A stretch of 10,566 nt of DNA from an uncultured Candidatus Saccharibacteria bacterium (lineage in GTDB: Bacteria > Patescibacteriota > Saccharimonadia > Saccharimonadales > Saccharimonadaceae): positions 1-10,566 of the forward strand of contig CALGXX010000019.1 in the NCBI GenBank assembly GCA_937935245.1. Direction: 5' to 3'. The notes beneath the pieces were generated by a model. That model saw only the letters and a list, made by a program, of their open reading frames with translations, was not told the DNA's origin and made no database searches. Of the stretch, positions 1 through 7,166 are shown one piece after another. Positions within the stretch are counted from its first letter, which is position 1. Every line of letters begins with the position of its first letter. The position numbers and the translations under genes are program-made.

Positions 1-641
1 TCTCTAAATTCTTCGTCGGTAAAAGTGTGGTAATTCGCAAACTTTGGACTAATTGTCGTGCCAGTGCGAAAATGTTGCAGGGCAAATCTCTTCGCGCCCT
101 TAACCAGCTCGCCAATCTTCTCAAAATCGCTAACTTCTAGTTGCTCGCGGACAATCGTCGTACGGAATTCGTGATCAATCCCCGAATCAATCATCAACCG
201 AACATTCTCCTTAATCGCCTCCAAATCAATCGGTCGCGCCGCAATCTCAACATATTTTTCCAGCGGACCTTTTACATCCATCGCAATAAAGTCAATCAGC
301 CCTTCTTCAACCATTCCGCGAACTATATCTGGATGCGTGCCGTTGGTGTCCAACTTAATGTCAAAACCAAGTTTCTTAATCATTCGACATAGCTCCGGCA
401 AATCTTCATTTACCGTTGGCTCACCGCCAGAAATCACCACGCCGTCCAGCCGACCAACTCGCGACTTTAGAAATATCATCACTTCATCAACTGGAATACT
501 CGGCGCTAACCGTTCAGGTAATACCAATTCAGGATTATGGCAATAACCGCAGCGCATATTGCAACCAGAGAGAAACAGAGCTGCCGCGACGTGCCCTGGA
601 TAATCCACGAGCGACAGCTTCTGAATTCCACCAATTGACAC
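1..641 (-). CDS. nrdG: Anaerobic ribonucleotide reductase activating protein (radical SAM), partial, 3' end outside window
   Basis: This enzyme uses a [4Fe-4S] cluster and S-adenosylmethionine to install the glycyl radical on NrdD. I translated the minus strand and found 213 residues open to the left edge. The N-terminus (IGGIQKLSLVDYPGHVAAALF) is typical of the longer NrdG2-type activases rather than the short E. coli NrdG. The radical-SAM CxxxCxxC is C27-C31-C34 (GCNMRCGYCHNPE), and the SAM-binding SGGEPT motif is at residues 71-76. I chose the GTG at 639-641 because no ATG lies in frame nearby, the family N-terminus begins right there, and it follows the nrdD stop by one base. No convincing ribosome-binding site is visible, so translation is probably coupled to nrdD. 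The left-hand end and total length cannot be seen. Confidence 0.93.
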   Translation of the reverse strand, partial: MSIGGIQKLSLVDYPGHVAAALFLSGCNMRCGYCHNPELVLPERLAPSIPVDEVMIFLKSRVGRLDGVVISGGEPTVNEDLPELCRMIKKLGFDIKLDTNGTHPDIVRGMVEEGLIDFIAMDVKGPLEKYVEIAARPIDLEAIKENVRLMIDSGIDHEFRTTIVREQLEVSDFEKIGELVKGAKRFALQHFRTGTTISPKFANYHTFTDEEFR

Positions 642-642
642 C

Positions 643-2769
643 TTAAGCTGCCGCGACGGCGCTAAGTCGCTGGTGTTCGGCGGCATTGTCATAATGTTCC
701 CTCATTTCAAATTCCGCTTGCTTGCCCTTATTCCATTGAGAAACTGGACGCAAGAAACCAACCACGCGTGAGTAAACTTCAGTCGCTTCACCACACTTTG
801 GACATTCTGGATGCTCACCAACAATATAGCCGTGATTCTTACAAATTGAGAAGCTTGGGCTGAACGTGAAGTATGGCAATTTGTAATTTTCACAAATCGT
901 TTTCACTAATTTTTTTAAAGTTTGCGGATCGTCCATGCGCTCACCTAAGAAGAAGTGAATCACCGTGCCACCTGTGTACTTGGTTTGCAAATTATCCTGA
1001 AGATCCATCAACTCAAACAAATCGTCCGTATAGTTAACCGGCAAATGACTTGAGTTAGTATAAAACGGACATTTGACTTCCGCGCCAATTCCATTAGCAA
1101 AATGTGCTCGATCCGGGAAGCTGGCTTTATCAAGCTGCGCCAATCGATAGGTTGTGCCTTCAGCTGGCGTTGCCTCAAGGTTGTAATTATTGCCAGTTTC
1201 CTTCTGATATTCCACCAAACGATCGCGCATAAAATCAAGCGTTTTCTCGGCAAAAGCCTTACCTTTTTCCGTGCCAATATCAACACCTAGCAAGTTAAGC
1301 GCCGCCTCGTTCGTGCCGATCAAACCGATAGTTGAAAAATGGTTTTTCCAATATTGGTTAAAGCGCTGCTTAATGTTTCGCAAATAAAACTTGGTGTACG
1401 GATACAAATTAGCGTCAGTCAATCGCTCCAAAACTTTGCGCTTGGTTTCCAAACTATCCTTTGCCATATCCATAAGTTCAGCCAGCCCCTTAAAGAATTC
1501 TTTTTCGTTCTTAGATTTTAGCGCCAGTCGTGGCAAGTTTATCGTTACTACACCGACCGAACCAGTCATTGGATTTGAGCCGAACAAACCGCCGCCACGA
1601 TATTCCAATTGACGATTATCAATGCGCAATCGACAGCACATTGAGCGCGCATCTTCTGGATCCATGTCGGAATTAATGAAGTTTGAGAAGTACGGAATGC
1701 CGTATTTAGCGCTAGCTTCCCACAAACTTTCAATCACCGGATTATCCCAATTGAAATCCTTGGTGATATTAACTGTTGGGATTGGGAACGTAAAGACTCG
1801 ACCATTAGCGTCGCCTTCAGAAAGAACCTCCAGCAGCGCCTTGTTTAGCATATTCATTTCTTCTTGATATTCGCCATAAGTCGTGTCCTGCATTTCGCCA
1901 CCAATAATCACTGGATTATCTGCCATGTGTTTTGGACATTCAAGGTCAAGTGTAATGTTGGTAAACGGCGTCTGGAAGCCAACACGAGTCGGCACATTGA
2001 CATTAAAGACGAATTCTTGAATAGCCTGTTTTACTTCTTTATAACTCAATTTGTCGATACGAATAAACGGCGCTAATAGCGTGTCAAAATCAGAAAAAGC
2101 TTGAGCACCAGCCGCTTCGCCCTGTAATGTGTAAAAGAAGTTTACAACTTGACCAAGTGCTGATCGGAAATGCTTAGCCGGCTTAGAGGCAACCTTACCA
2201 GCAACGCCAGTAAATCCTTCTTGCAATAAGTCAGTTAGGTCCCAACCAACACAATAAACGCTTAGCAAGTTAAGGTCGTGAATGTGCAAATCGCCTTCTT
2301 TGTGAGCTTGCCCAATTTTCGATGTATAAATCTTATCCAGCCAGTAAGTCTTCGTAATTTCCGCTGAAACATAGTTATTCAAACCCTGAAGGCTGTAGCC
2401 CATATTAGAGTTTTCCTTAACTTTCCAGTCCAAATTTTCCAGATATTTATCAATCAAATCAACGTGTGCATTAGAGGTAATTTCGCGCAATTTTTTATGC
2501 TGATCGCGGTAAATAATATACGCCTTTGCTGTTTTCTTAAACTTAGAATCAATCAACGCATCCTCAACAATATCCTGAATATCTTCAACGCTTGGTAGAC
2601 GCTTTTGGTTACGAGTTTCCAAAACACCCAAAACTTTGTCGGTCAATTCAACTGCTTGAGCAGCGTCAAATTCACCAGTTTCCAATCCCGCCTTTTCAAT
2701 TGCCTTTTCAATTTTTTTCCGATCAAATTTAGCAGTTCGACCATCGCGTTTTTTAATTGATTTATACAT
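643..2769 (-). CDS. nrdD: Anaerobic (class III) ribonucleoside-triphosphate reductase
   Basis: This 708-residue enzyme reduces ribonucleotides to deoxyribonucleotides without oxygen, using a glycyl radical made by NrdG, in the cytoplasm. An ATP-cone allosteric domain fills about residues 1-95 (KRDGRTAKFDRKKIEKAI). The catalytic barrel follows. Likely catalytic cysteines are C173 (HIHDLNLLSVYC) and the finger-loop pair C378/C379 (SMCCRLRID). The C-terminal metal site is C643-x2-H646 with C656-x2-C659, and the glycyl radical is G671 in YSRVVGFLRPVSQWN. The ATG is preceded by a strong AGGAGG (2774-2779). Length is normal for ATP-cone NrdD proteins. It is the first gene of an nrdD-nrdG operon, and the upstream promoter carries two NrdR-like boxes. 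Whether the electron donor is formate or a redoxin is not decided by what I can see. Confidence 0.97.
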   Translation of the reverse strand: MYKSIKKRDGRTAKFDRKKIEKAIEKAGLETGEFDAAQAVELTDKVLGVLETRNQKRLPSVEDIQDIVEDALIDSKFKKTAKAYIIYRDQHKKLREITSNAHVDLIDKYLENLDWKVKENSNMGYSLQGLNNYVSAEITKTYWLDKIYTSKIGQAHKEGDLHIHDLNLLSVYCVGWDLTDLLQEGFTGVAGKVASKPAKHFRSALGQVVNFFYTLQGEAAGAQAFSDFDTLLAPFIRIDKLSYKEVKQAIQEFVFNVNVPTRVGFQTPFTNITLDLECPKHMADNPVIIGGEMQDTTYGEYQEEMNMLNKALLEVLSEGDANGRVFTFPIPTVNITKDFNWDNPVIESLWEASAKYGIPYFSNFINSDMDPEDARSMCCRLRIDNRQLEYRGGGLFGSNPMTGSVGVVTINLPRLALKSKNEKEFFKGLAELMDMAKDSLETKRKVLERLTDANLYPYTKFYLRNIKQRFNQYWKNHFSTIGLIGTNEAALNLLGVDIGTEKGKAFAEKTLDFMRDRLVEYQKETGNNYNLEATPAEGTTYRLAQLDKASFPDRAHFANGIGAEVKCPFYTNSSHLPVNYTDDLFELMDLQDNLQTKYTGGTVIHFFLGERMDDPQTLKKLVKTICENYKLPYFTFSPSFSICKNHGYIVGEHPECPKCGEATEVYSRVVGFLRPVSQWNKGKQAEFEMREHYDNAAEHQRLSAVAAA

Positions 2770-2773
2770 TCCC

Positions 2774-2779
2774 CCTCCT
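2774..2779 (-). promoter_or_regulatory. nrdD ribosome-binding site
   Basis: On the minus strand this reads AGGAGG within a run AAGGAGGGGG, 4 bases before the nrdD ATG. It supports the ATG at 2767-2769 over an earlier out-of-frame ATG at 2825. Confidence 0.85.
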
Positions 2780-2854
2780 TATTTATAAAAATAGCAAACC
2801 AGCCCAACCTCTCCAGTGGACACATGTTGCAAAAAACGTTATTTATTTTCTAAA

Positions 2855-2870
2855 ACACCATATGTAGTGC
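2855..2870. promoter_or_regulatory. NrdR box 1 (downstream of -10)
   Basis: ACACCATATGTAGTGC matches 13 of 16 positions of the known NrdR consensus acaCwAtATaTwGtgt. It lies just after the predicted nrdD transcription start (about 2873). Its start is 32 bases from that of box 2, about three helical turns, which is the usual spacing of paired NrdR sites. NrdR is an ATP-cone repressor of ribonucleotide reductase genes. Its own gene is not in this window. Confidence 0.78.
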
Positions 2871-2879
2871 TTAATATTG

Positions 2880-2909
2880 AATATACACGCGATATATAGC
2901 GTCTGTCAA
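2880..2909 (-). promoter_or_regulatory. nrdD-nrdG promoter (-35 TTGACA, -10 TATATT)
   Basis: On the minus strand a perfect -35 TTGACA (2904-2909) and a -10 TATATT (2880-2885) are separated by 18 bases. The predicted start is near 2873, giving a leader of about 100 nt before nrdD. NrdR box 2 lies wholly inside the spacer and box 1 lies right after the start point, an arrangement expected to block RNA polymerase. Confidence 0.75.
2887..2902. promoter_or_regulatory. NrdR box 2 (between -35 and -10)
   Basis: ACGCGATATATAGCGT is a near-perfect palindrome and matches 13 of 16 positions of the NrdR consensus. It fills the spacer of the nrdD promoter. Sixteen bases separate it from box 1. Confidence 0.78.
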
Positions 2910-2945
2910 TGAAAGTACATTGTATTATTTACATTTATGATTTCT

Positions 2946-3956
2946 TTACGTAGACTGCAATAAATCATAAGCAGCAGCCGCTGATAACGCCTGCATTTGA
3001 CGAAGATTATCACCCGGCTTGAGCGGTGGTTTTAGGCTACGCGTAAGGAAAAATCCGACAAATGACGCCAGCATTTCCACGTTCAACTCACCTAGCCACG
3101 GCGTTACGTCATGACCATGGCGCGCCATATCAACCAGAAATTCTGTCGCACCAGATCCCTGGGGCGCATAGGAAGCCCAGTTCCAGTCAACCAACTTCAA
3201 CTCGCCAGTTTGCGGATTAAATGCCAAATTGTCACTACGAACATCCGAATGATTAAAGCAATCTTCCGTCTGCTTGGCAAATTCTTTAGCGCGCACCGAA
3301 ATATCAATCAACTCATCGCGCTTTTCTAACAGCTCAATTATAGCCTGACAACGCCGCTGATTAATCTCCAACTGACTTGTCAATAGTTTTTGATAGTTAT
3401 CAATCAACCGACGACGAATATCAGCATCAGCAATAACCTGATCAATTCCATCATCTAAGCCAAACTCTCTCGCCACAAACGGTTGTAGTTGCAATTCTTC
3501 AATCAGCTCCTGCGGCAATTTTATTTTTTCCAACTCGCGAACCGCGGTTATCACCGTCGAAATATAACGTTCCGCGACAGAGTTATCCGTCGGAGGTTGC
3601 CACAACCACCCATCTGACGAAGCATAACTGCTCGTCATTAGCACGTGACCATCATCAGACAATTCAGTCCAATCAGCAACATATTGCGGATAAGTTTTCT
3701 GTAACAAACGTGTCACTGCATAATCTTTTTTTAGCCAGCCTAATTCCCGCTCGCCCTCATCCGACAATAAATTAGCATCAACTTCTTTAACGAAAATTGT
3801 TCGATCACCAGACGACACTAATGCTCGGCGATTAAGCGAAAAGCCGCCACTTACTGGCGTGATCCGTAATTCAGATGAATCAACGTTTAGCTCCATCGCC
3901 GCACACCGCAAGGCTCTGTCGGTTAATAATTTATCGTGATCCGGCAATGTTTCCAT
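2946..3956 (-). CDS. APH-fold (aminoglycoside phosphotransferase-like) kinase, substrate unknown
   Basis: This 336-residue protein looks like a small-molecule kinase of the phosphotransferase enzyme (APH) superfamily. The N-lobe shows a possible nucleotide loop (SGGFSLNRR, 36-44) and a candidate ATP lysine K57 (FVKEV). The catalytic loop is H236-S-D238 with N243 (NHSDVRSDNLAF), and the metal-binding aspartate is D257 (LVDWNWAS). These replace the family-typical HGD and IDWE forms. Nothing shows an antibiotic substrate, and choline, homoserine, sugar or protein kinases share the fold. It lacks a visible ribosome-binding site, and its ATG lies 6 bases after a TATAAT box, so it is probably leaderless. 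No clear terminator separates it from the nrdD promoter 176 bases downstream. Confidence is high for the fold and low for any reaction. Confidence 0.82.
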   Translation of the reverse strand: METLPDHDKLLTDRALRCAAMELNVDSSELRITPVSGGFSLNRRALVSSGDRTIFVKEVDANLLSDEGERELGWLKKDYAVTRLLQKTYPQYVADWTELSDDGHVLMTSSYASSDGWLWQPPTDNSVAERYISTVITAVRELEKIKLPQELIEELQLQPFVAREFGLDDGIDQVIADADIRRRLIDNYQKLLTSQLEINQRRCQAIIELLEKRDELIDISVRAKEFAKQTEDCFNHSDVRSDNLAFNPQTGELKLVDWNWASYAPQGSGATEFLVDMARHGHDVTPWLGELNVEMLASFVGFFLTRSLKPPLKPGDNLRQMQALSAAAAYDLLQST

Positions 3957-3962
3957 GCGTAA

Positions 3963-3971
3963 ATTATAGCA
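3963..3971 (-). promoter_or_regulatory. Extended -10 promoter of the kinase-like gene, leaderless arrangement
   Basis: The minus strand reads TGCTATAAT, an extended -10, ending 6 bases before the ATG at 3954-3956. Transcription would then begin at or next to the A of the start codon. No good -35 is seen, as is common with extended -10 promoters. It lies in the 29-base gap after the histidine kinase stop. Confidence 0.68.
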
Positions 3972-3985
3972 TATTCTATCTGTTA

Positions 3986-4975
3986 TTAGTTTGGAATAAC
4001 TAGTATAAATTCCGCGCCAGTTGACGGCTTGCTTTTAATGCGAATAGTATAACCACAGCGATCCGCCAGAGTTTTAGCAATTGCCAGCCCCAAACCATAG
4101 CCCGACGCGTCGGTCCGAGTCCGCGCTGCGTCTGCACGATAAAATCTCTCGAAAATGTGTTTTTGATCATTTGACGAAATGCCCGGTCCGTTATCTTTAA
4201 CTATAAATTCCACATAATTTTTATTCAAACCAACCTGAATCTTCACTTCGCCGACTTTTTGCGGCGCGTATTTAATAGCATTGTCCACCAAAATTGATAA
4301 AATCTGACGAACCGCATTTACTTGCAAAGTTACTTTTTGACCATCTGGAATATTATAAAAAATCTTAACTTGCTTTGCTTTTGCAACCTGAGAATACTGC
4401 CCTATAACCTCTTTAATAATTTCAGAAATATCAATTAACTCTGGATCATTCAAAGCGTTTTCCGACTTCGCCAAATCCAGCAGCGAATTGCTAAGGTTAG
4501 TCAGTTTTTTAATTTCCTCAACGTTTTGGCTCAAAACCTGACGAGCTTTTTCGTCGGTCAACACACGCTTACGCGTCGCTATTTCATTGCTCAAAAGTAA
4601 CGCCGCTAACGGAGTTCTTAGCTCGTGGCTAGCATTAGACACAAATTGGGCTTGCTGCTCAATTGACTGTTCAATTGGTGCCAGCGTTCTTCGCGCCAAC
4701 ACTAGACTCAACCAATAGCCAAACACCAACATCGCGCCATTTAATGCAATTAAAGATATCACCACCATTTCGCGCGTTTCATTGTCGCGTCGCTCTAACC
4801 GATGATGAAATTGATCTTCGATATCCGCAGATTGCTTAATATGATCATCAGGCGGCAATTCTCGGTTAAGTTGGGTTGAAGTAACAGCATAAATAATCAC
4901 GCTAAACACCAGTGACAACGTCATAATCACAGTCAAATAACTCAGCGCTAGTCGCTTGACGCGTTGCTGTTTCAT
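3986..4975 (-). CDS. Membrane sensor histidine kinase
   Basis: This 329-residue sensor kinase autophosphorylates and passes phosphate to the adjacent response regulator. Membrane segments at about 11-31 and 70-93 frame a short outer loop of roughly 38 residues, too small for a classic ligand domain. The second segment leads quickly into the dimerisation helix, with no obvious full HAMP domain. The H-box is FVSNASHELRTPL with H117. The ATP domain shows the N-box (LVDNAIKYAP, N232), G1 (DNGPGIS, 261-267), F-box (FERFYRAD, 275-282) and G2 (GYGLGLAIAK, 292-301). Its ATG overlaps the regulator stop as ATGA, with GAGGAA (4981-4986) as ribosome-binding site, so the two are translationally coupled. 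The signal it senses is unknown. Confidence 0.95.
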   Translation of the reverse strand: MKQQRVKRLALSYLTVIMTLSLVFSVIIYAVTSTQLNRELPPDDHIKQSADIEDQFHHRLERRDNETREMVVISLIALNGAMLVFGYWLSLVLARRTLAPIEQSIEQQAQFVSNASHELRTPLAALLLSNEIATRKRVLTDEKARQVLSQNVEEIKKLTNLSNSLLDLAKSENALNDPELIDISEIIKEVIGQYSQVAKAKQVKIFYNIPDGQKVTLQVNAVRQILSILVDNAIKYAPQKVGEVKIQVGLNKNYVEFIVKDNGPGISSNDQKHIFERFYRADAARTRTDASGYGLGLAIAKTLADRCGYTIRIKSKPSTGAEFILVIPN

Positions 4976-5646
4976 AATTTTTCCTCTAATTTATAGCCAA
5001 AACCCGAAACCGTGTAAATTAATTTCGACTTAAATGGCTTATCGATTTTTCGACGCAAAAACATAATAAATAACTCGACATTATTCGGCAATACGTCCGC
5101 GTCAAAGTCCCAAACGTGCGATATGATTTGTTCTTTCGATAAAACTTTACCTTTATTTCGCATCAAATATTCCAGAACGCCATATTCCTTAGCGGTCAAG
5201 CTAATTTCCTGCGAAGCTCGTGTTACTCTTTTTGAGCTTGGGTCAAGTTTCAAATCGCCCACCTGAATAATCTCCTCCAATTTCTCATTCGGTCTACGAA
5301 GCAACGCCCTTATGCGAGCCAATAGCACATCAAAGCTAAACGGCTTAGCTAAATAATCATCAGCGCCAGTGTCTAATCCTTCAACAATATCACGCTCTGC
5401 GTCGCGCGCGGTCAACATTAAAATCGGCGTTTTATTACCATCATTTCTCAGGGCTCGACAAACTTCATAGCCGTTCATTCCTGGTAGCATTATGTCCAAA
5501 ATAATAACATCATAATCATCGGCGACAGCGGTTCGATAGCCTTCGCTGCCATCATTCGCCACATCAACTGCATAGGCTTCATCTTCCAAGCCTTCTTTCA
5601 GCGACCGCGCAATTGCCGTGTCATCTTCAATCAGTAAAACTCTCAC
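4972..5646 (-). CDS. OmpR/PhoB-family response regulator
   Basis: This 224-residue DNA-binding regulator has a receiver domain (1-115) with acidic residues E7-D8-D9, phosphoacceptor D51 (LDIMLPGMNGYE), switch T79 and K101 (KPF). A winged-helix output domain spans about 127-222 (ISLTAKEYGVLEYLMRN; YTVSGFGYKLEE at the end). All key phosphotransfer residues are present. The start is the GTG at 5644-5646, because MRVLLIEDD is the canonical beginning. No ribosome-binding site precedes it, and a TATAAT box ends 6 bases upstream, which suggests leaderless translation. It is the first gene of the regulator-kinase operon and is divergent from the GH16 genes across about 250 bases, so those genes are possible targets, though this is only positional. 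Confidence 0.95.
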   Translation of the reverse strand: MRVLLIEDDTAIARSLKEGLEDEAYAVDVANDGSEGYRTAVADDYDVIILDIMLPGMNGYEVCRALRNDGNKTPILMLTARDAERDIVEGLDTGADDYLAKPFSFDVLLARIRALLRRPNEKLEEIIQVGDLKLDPSSKRVTRASQEISLTAKEYGVLEYLMRNKGKVLSKEQIISHVWDFDADVLPNNVELFIMFLRRKIDKPFKSKLIYTVSGFGYKLEEKL

Positions 5647-5652
5647 GTATAT

Positions 5653-5658
5653 ATTATA
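5653..5658 (-). promoter_or_regulatory. -10 box of the two-component operon, leaderless arrangement
   Basis: The minus strand reads TATAAT followed by ATATAC and then the GTG start. The 6-base gap is identical to that of the kinase-like gene at 3956. A candidate -35 17 bases upstream (GTGAAA, 5676-5681) is weak. Confidence 0.6.
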
Positions 5659-5712
5659 CCTTTATATCTCAACAATTTCACATAACTACCTAAAGCTGTG
5701 AAGTCATCGTCG

Positions 5713-5760
5713 TCATAGGTTTGTTGTTAAATTAACTTCTTTTGATTGAGCTTTATTCAT
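5713..5760 (-). other. Possible leader peptide or remnant of a broken small gene
   Basis: An ATG at 5758-5760 with a good ribosome-binding site (AAAGGAA, 5765-5771) opens a 15-codon ORF, MNKAQSKEVNLTTNL, ending in TGA. The neighbouring frame immediately continues with YDDDDFTALGSYVKLLRYKG and ends in a TGA that overlaps the regulator's GTG as GTGA. One skipped base would join both into a 38-residue protein coupled to the regulator. I cannot tell a leader peptide, a frameshifted small gene and chance apart. Confidence 0.25.
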
Positions 5761-5810
5761 AATATTCCTTTCTCTGGTTAGTGATAGTTATTATGATAAA
5801 CGAGCATTCT

Positions 5811-5831
5811 TTAATTTTGCTGTAAAATTAA
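5811..5831. repeat. Inverted repeat upstream of the first GH16 gene
   Basis: TTAATTTT, 5 bases, then AAAATTAA form a perfect 8-base inverted repeat about 34-54 bases upstream of the first GH16 -10. The position suits an activator or repressor site, but the AT-rich sequence makes chance plausible. Confidence 0.3.
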
Positions 5832-5861
5832 CTATTCTACTTTTATTTTTACAATGCTTAT

Positions 5862-5870
5862 TGTTATAAT
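5862..5870 (+). promoter_or_regulatory. Promoter of GH16 copy 1 (extended -10)
   Basis: TGTTATAAT is an extended -10. The block GCTTATTGTTATA (5856-5868) and the upstream block TACTTTTATT (5838-5847) both recur before GH16 copy 2. No strong -35 is present. The predicted leader is about 23 bases and contains AGGAGG (5890-5895), 4 bases before the ATG. Confidence 0.65.
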
Positions 5871-5899
5871 GACTTTTACCATTAATTTTAGGAGGGTGT

Positions 5900-7147
5900 A
5901 TGTTAATAAAGAAACGCTTTTTAAATACAAAAGTTAAAATATTAACCGGCATAATGACTACTGGACTAATCATTGGTGGATCATTACTTACCTTACCAAC
6001 TGCACAAGCTAAGAATACTGTTAGCGATGATTATCCGTTGAACGATAGTATTAACTGGAATTTAAATCCTGTTTGGCGTGATGAATTTAACGGCGCGTCA
6101 TTAGATAGCAAGTCTTGGAATATATACGCCAGCGGATGGGGCGCTAATAACGTCCAGAGTTGCTACAGTAGGAGCGAAGAGAATGTGAATGTTAAAAACG
6201 GCAGTCTAAACTTAGTAGGACTATATAAGCCTGGCGCGCGTTGCAAAGGAAATGAAAAAAGCGGCAACTTCACCTCTGGATTCGTAGAAACGAAGGGCAA
6301 AAAATTTTGGACTTACGGCTATATTGAGGCTCGCATAAAAATGCCAAATAATAAGAGCACCTGGCCTGGTTTTTGGATGAGTCCTGATAAACCTACATAC
6401 GGCAGTTGGCCTCGCAGTGGTGAAATTGACATCGTAGAAACTAAAGGTTCTAACTTAGATTACGCCGCTGCAGACGCTCACTGGGGACTTTCAACAAGCA
6501 ATAAAAAACATGCTCAAGGTAGATATTTGCCAGCTGGATTCAAAGATACCACTCAGTGGCACACTTACGGCGTAAAATGGACTGAAGGAAAATTGGAATA
6601 TTACATTGATGGCGTAAAGTTCCACACTGTCGACGGATTCGGTCAGCCAAACGCAGCAAACACACCTTACGGCCCATTCGACAAGCCATTCTTCTTACGA
6701 CTTAACTTAGCAATCGGTGGTGACTACATTGATGGTAAAGGCAGTAAATGGTCAAACGCCTACAACGCCCTAGCTGAATATCCAAAGTCATTCCCAGCAA
6801 CTATGTCAATTGATTATGTCCGCGTATACGAAAGGCGAACAGCTAAGGAAGTCAACGTGCCAGATAACAATTTACGCACTCAACTTAATAAAAAATTGTC
6901 AACAGTACTTAGCACTAATCGTAAAGACGATCAAAAAATTACTGACGTAGAGTTGGAAAAATTGACAGATCTTAACTTGGACGCAGCTGACAACACATCA
7001 GAAGCAGACAAAATTCACGATCTAACAGGATTAGAGGCAGCTAAGAACCTCAAGTCCTTATCTCTTAAGAACAACTCTGTCTTCGACCTAAGAGCAGTTT
7101 CCAACATCAAATCTCTAAAGTCAATAAACCTAACGATTAATCGCTAA
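5900..7147 (+). CDS. Secreted GH16 beta-glucanase (laminarinase-like) with short LRR tail, copy 1
   Basis: This 415-residue exported enzyme is predicted to cleave beta-1,3 (or mixed beta-1,3/1,4) glucans. A signal peptide covers residues 1-37 (basic start, hydrophobic core, TAQA then K38). The GH16 domain runs about 50-311 and carries the catalytic motif GEIDIVE, with nucleophile E175, D177 and acid/base E180, in the spacing of laminarinase-type enzymes. Substrate-cleft aromatics are seen in STWPGFWMSP (153-162) and DAHWG. C88 and C115 may form a disulfide and are kept in copy 2. From about 316 it becomes an internalin-like LRR cap and two or three repeats, then stops at 415 with no anchor, so the product should be free or held by binding. 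Compared with copy 2 it looks shortened at the C-terminus. The true substrate is unproven. Confidence 0.93.
   Translation: MLIKKRFLNTKVKILTGIMTTGLIIGGSLLTLPTAQAKNTVSDDYPLNDSINWNLNPVWRDEFNGASLDSKSWNIYASGWGANNVQSCYSRSEENVNVKNGSLNLVGLYKPGARCKGNEKSGNFTSGFVETKGKKFWTYGYIEARIKMPNNKSTWPGFWMSPDKPTYGSWPRSGEIDIVETKGSNLDYAAADAHWGLSTSNKKHAQGRYLPAGFKDTTQWHTYGVKWTEGKLEYYIDGVKFHTVDGFGQPNAANTPYGPFDKPFFLRLNLAIGGDYIDGKGSKWSNAYNALAEYPKSFPATMSIDYVRVYERRTAKEVNVPDNNLRTQLNKKLSTVLSTNRKDDQKITDVELEKLTDLNLDAADNTSEADKIHDLTGLEAAKNLKSLSLKNNSVFDLRAVSNIKSLKSINLTINR
6931..6982 (+). repeat. 52-base segment shared with GH16 copy 2 (8381-8432)
   Basis: This stretch encodes the LRR cap (QKITDVELEKLTDLNL). It matches 8381-8432 at 50 of 52 bases, and both differences are silent third-position changes in leucine codons. 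Flanking coding sequence is clearly more divergent. Confidence 0.85.
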
Positions 7148-7166
7148 TTAGCTTAGATGTTTACAG

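Noticed and set aside
141..646. Three short plus-strand ORFs
   Set aside because: They lie opposite the nrdG coding frame, which carries clear radical-SAM motifs, and their translations are of random character.
2643..2825. 60-codon minus-strand ORF starting upstream of nrdD (MCPLERLG)
   Set aside because: It has no ribosome-binding site, overlaps the nrdD start in another frame and shows no recognisable protein features; the strong AGGAGG serves nrdD.
2910..2945. Possible terminator after the kinase-like gene
   Set aside because: Only weak, short TACATT-type pairing without a stable stem or T run on the minus strand.
5791..5973. 60-codon minus-strand ORF over the GH16 copy 1 start
   Set aside because: It overlaps the signal-peptide region and promoter of GH16 copy 1, and its Lys/Asn-rich translation is typical of AT-rich noncoding sequence.
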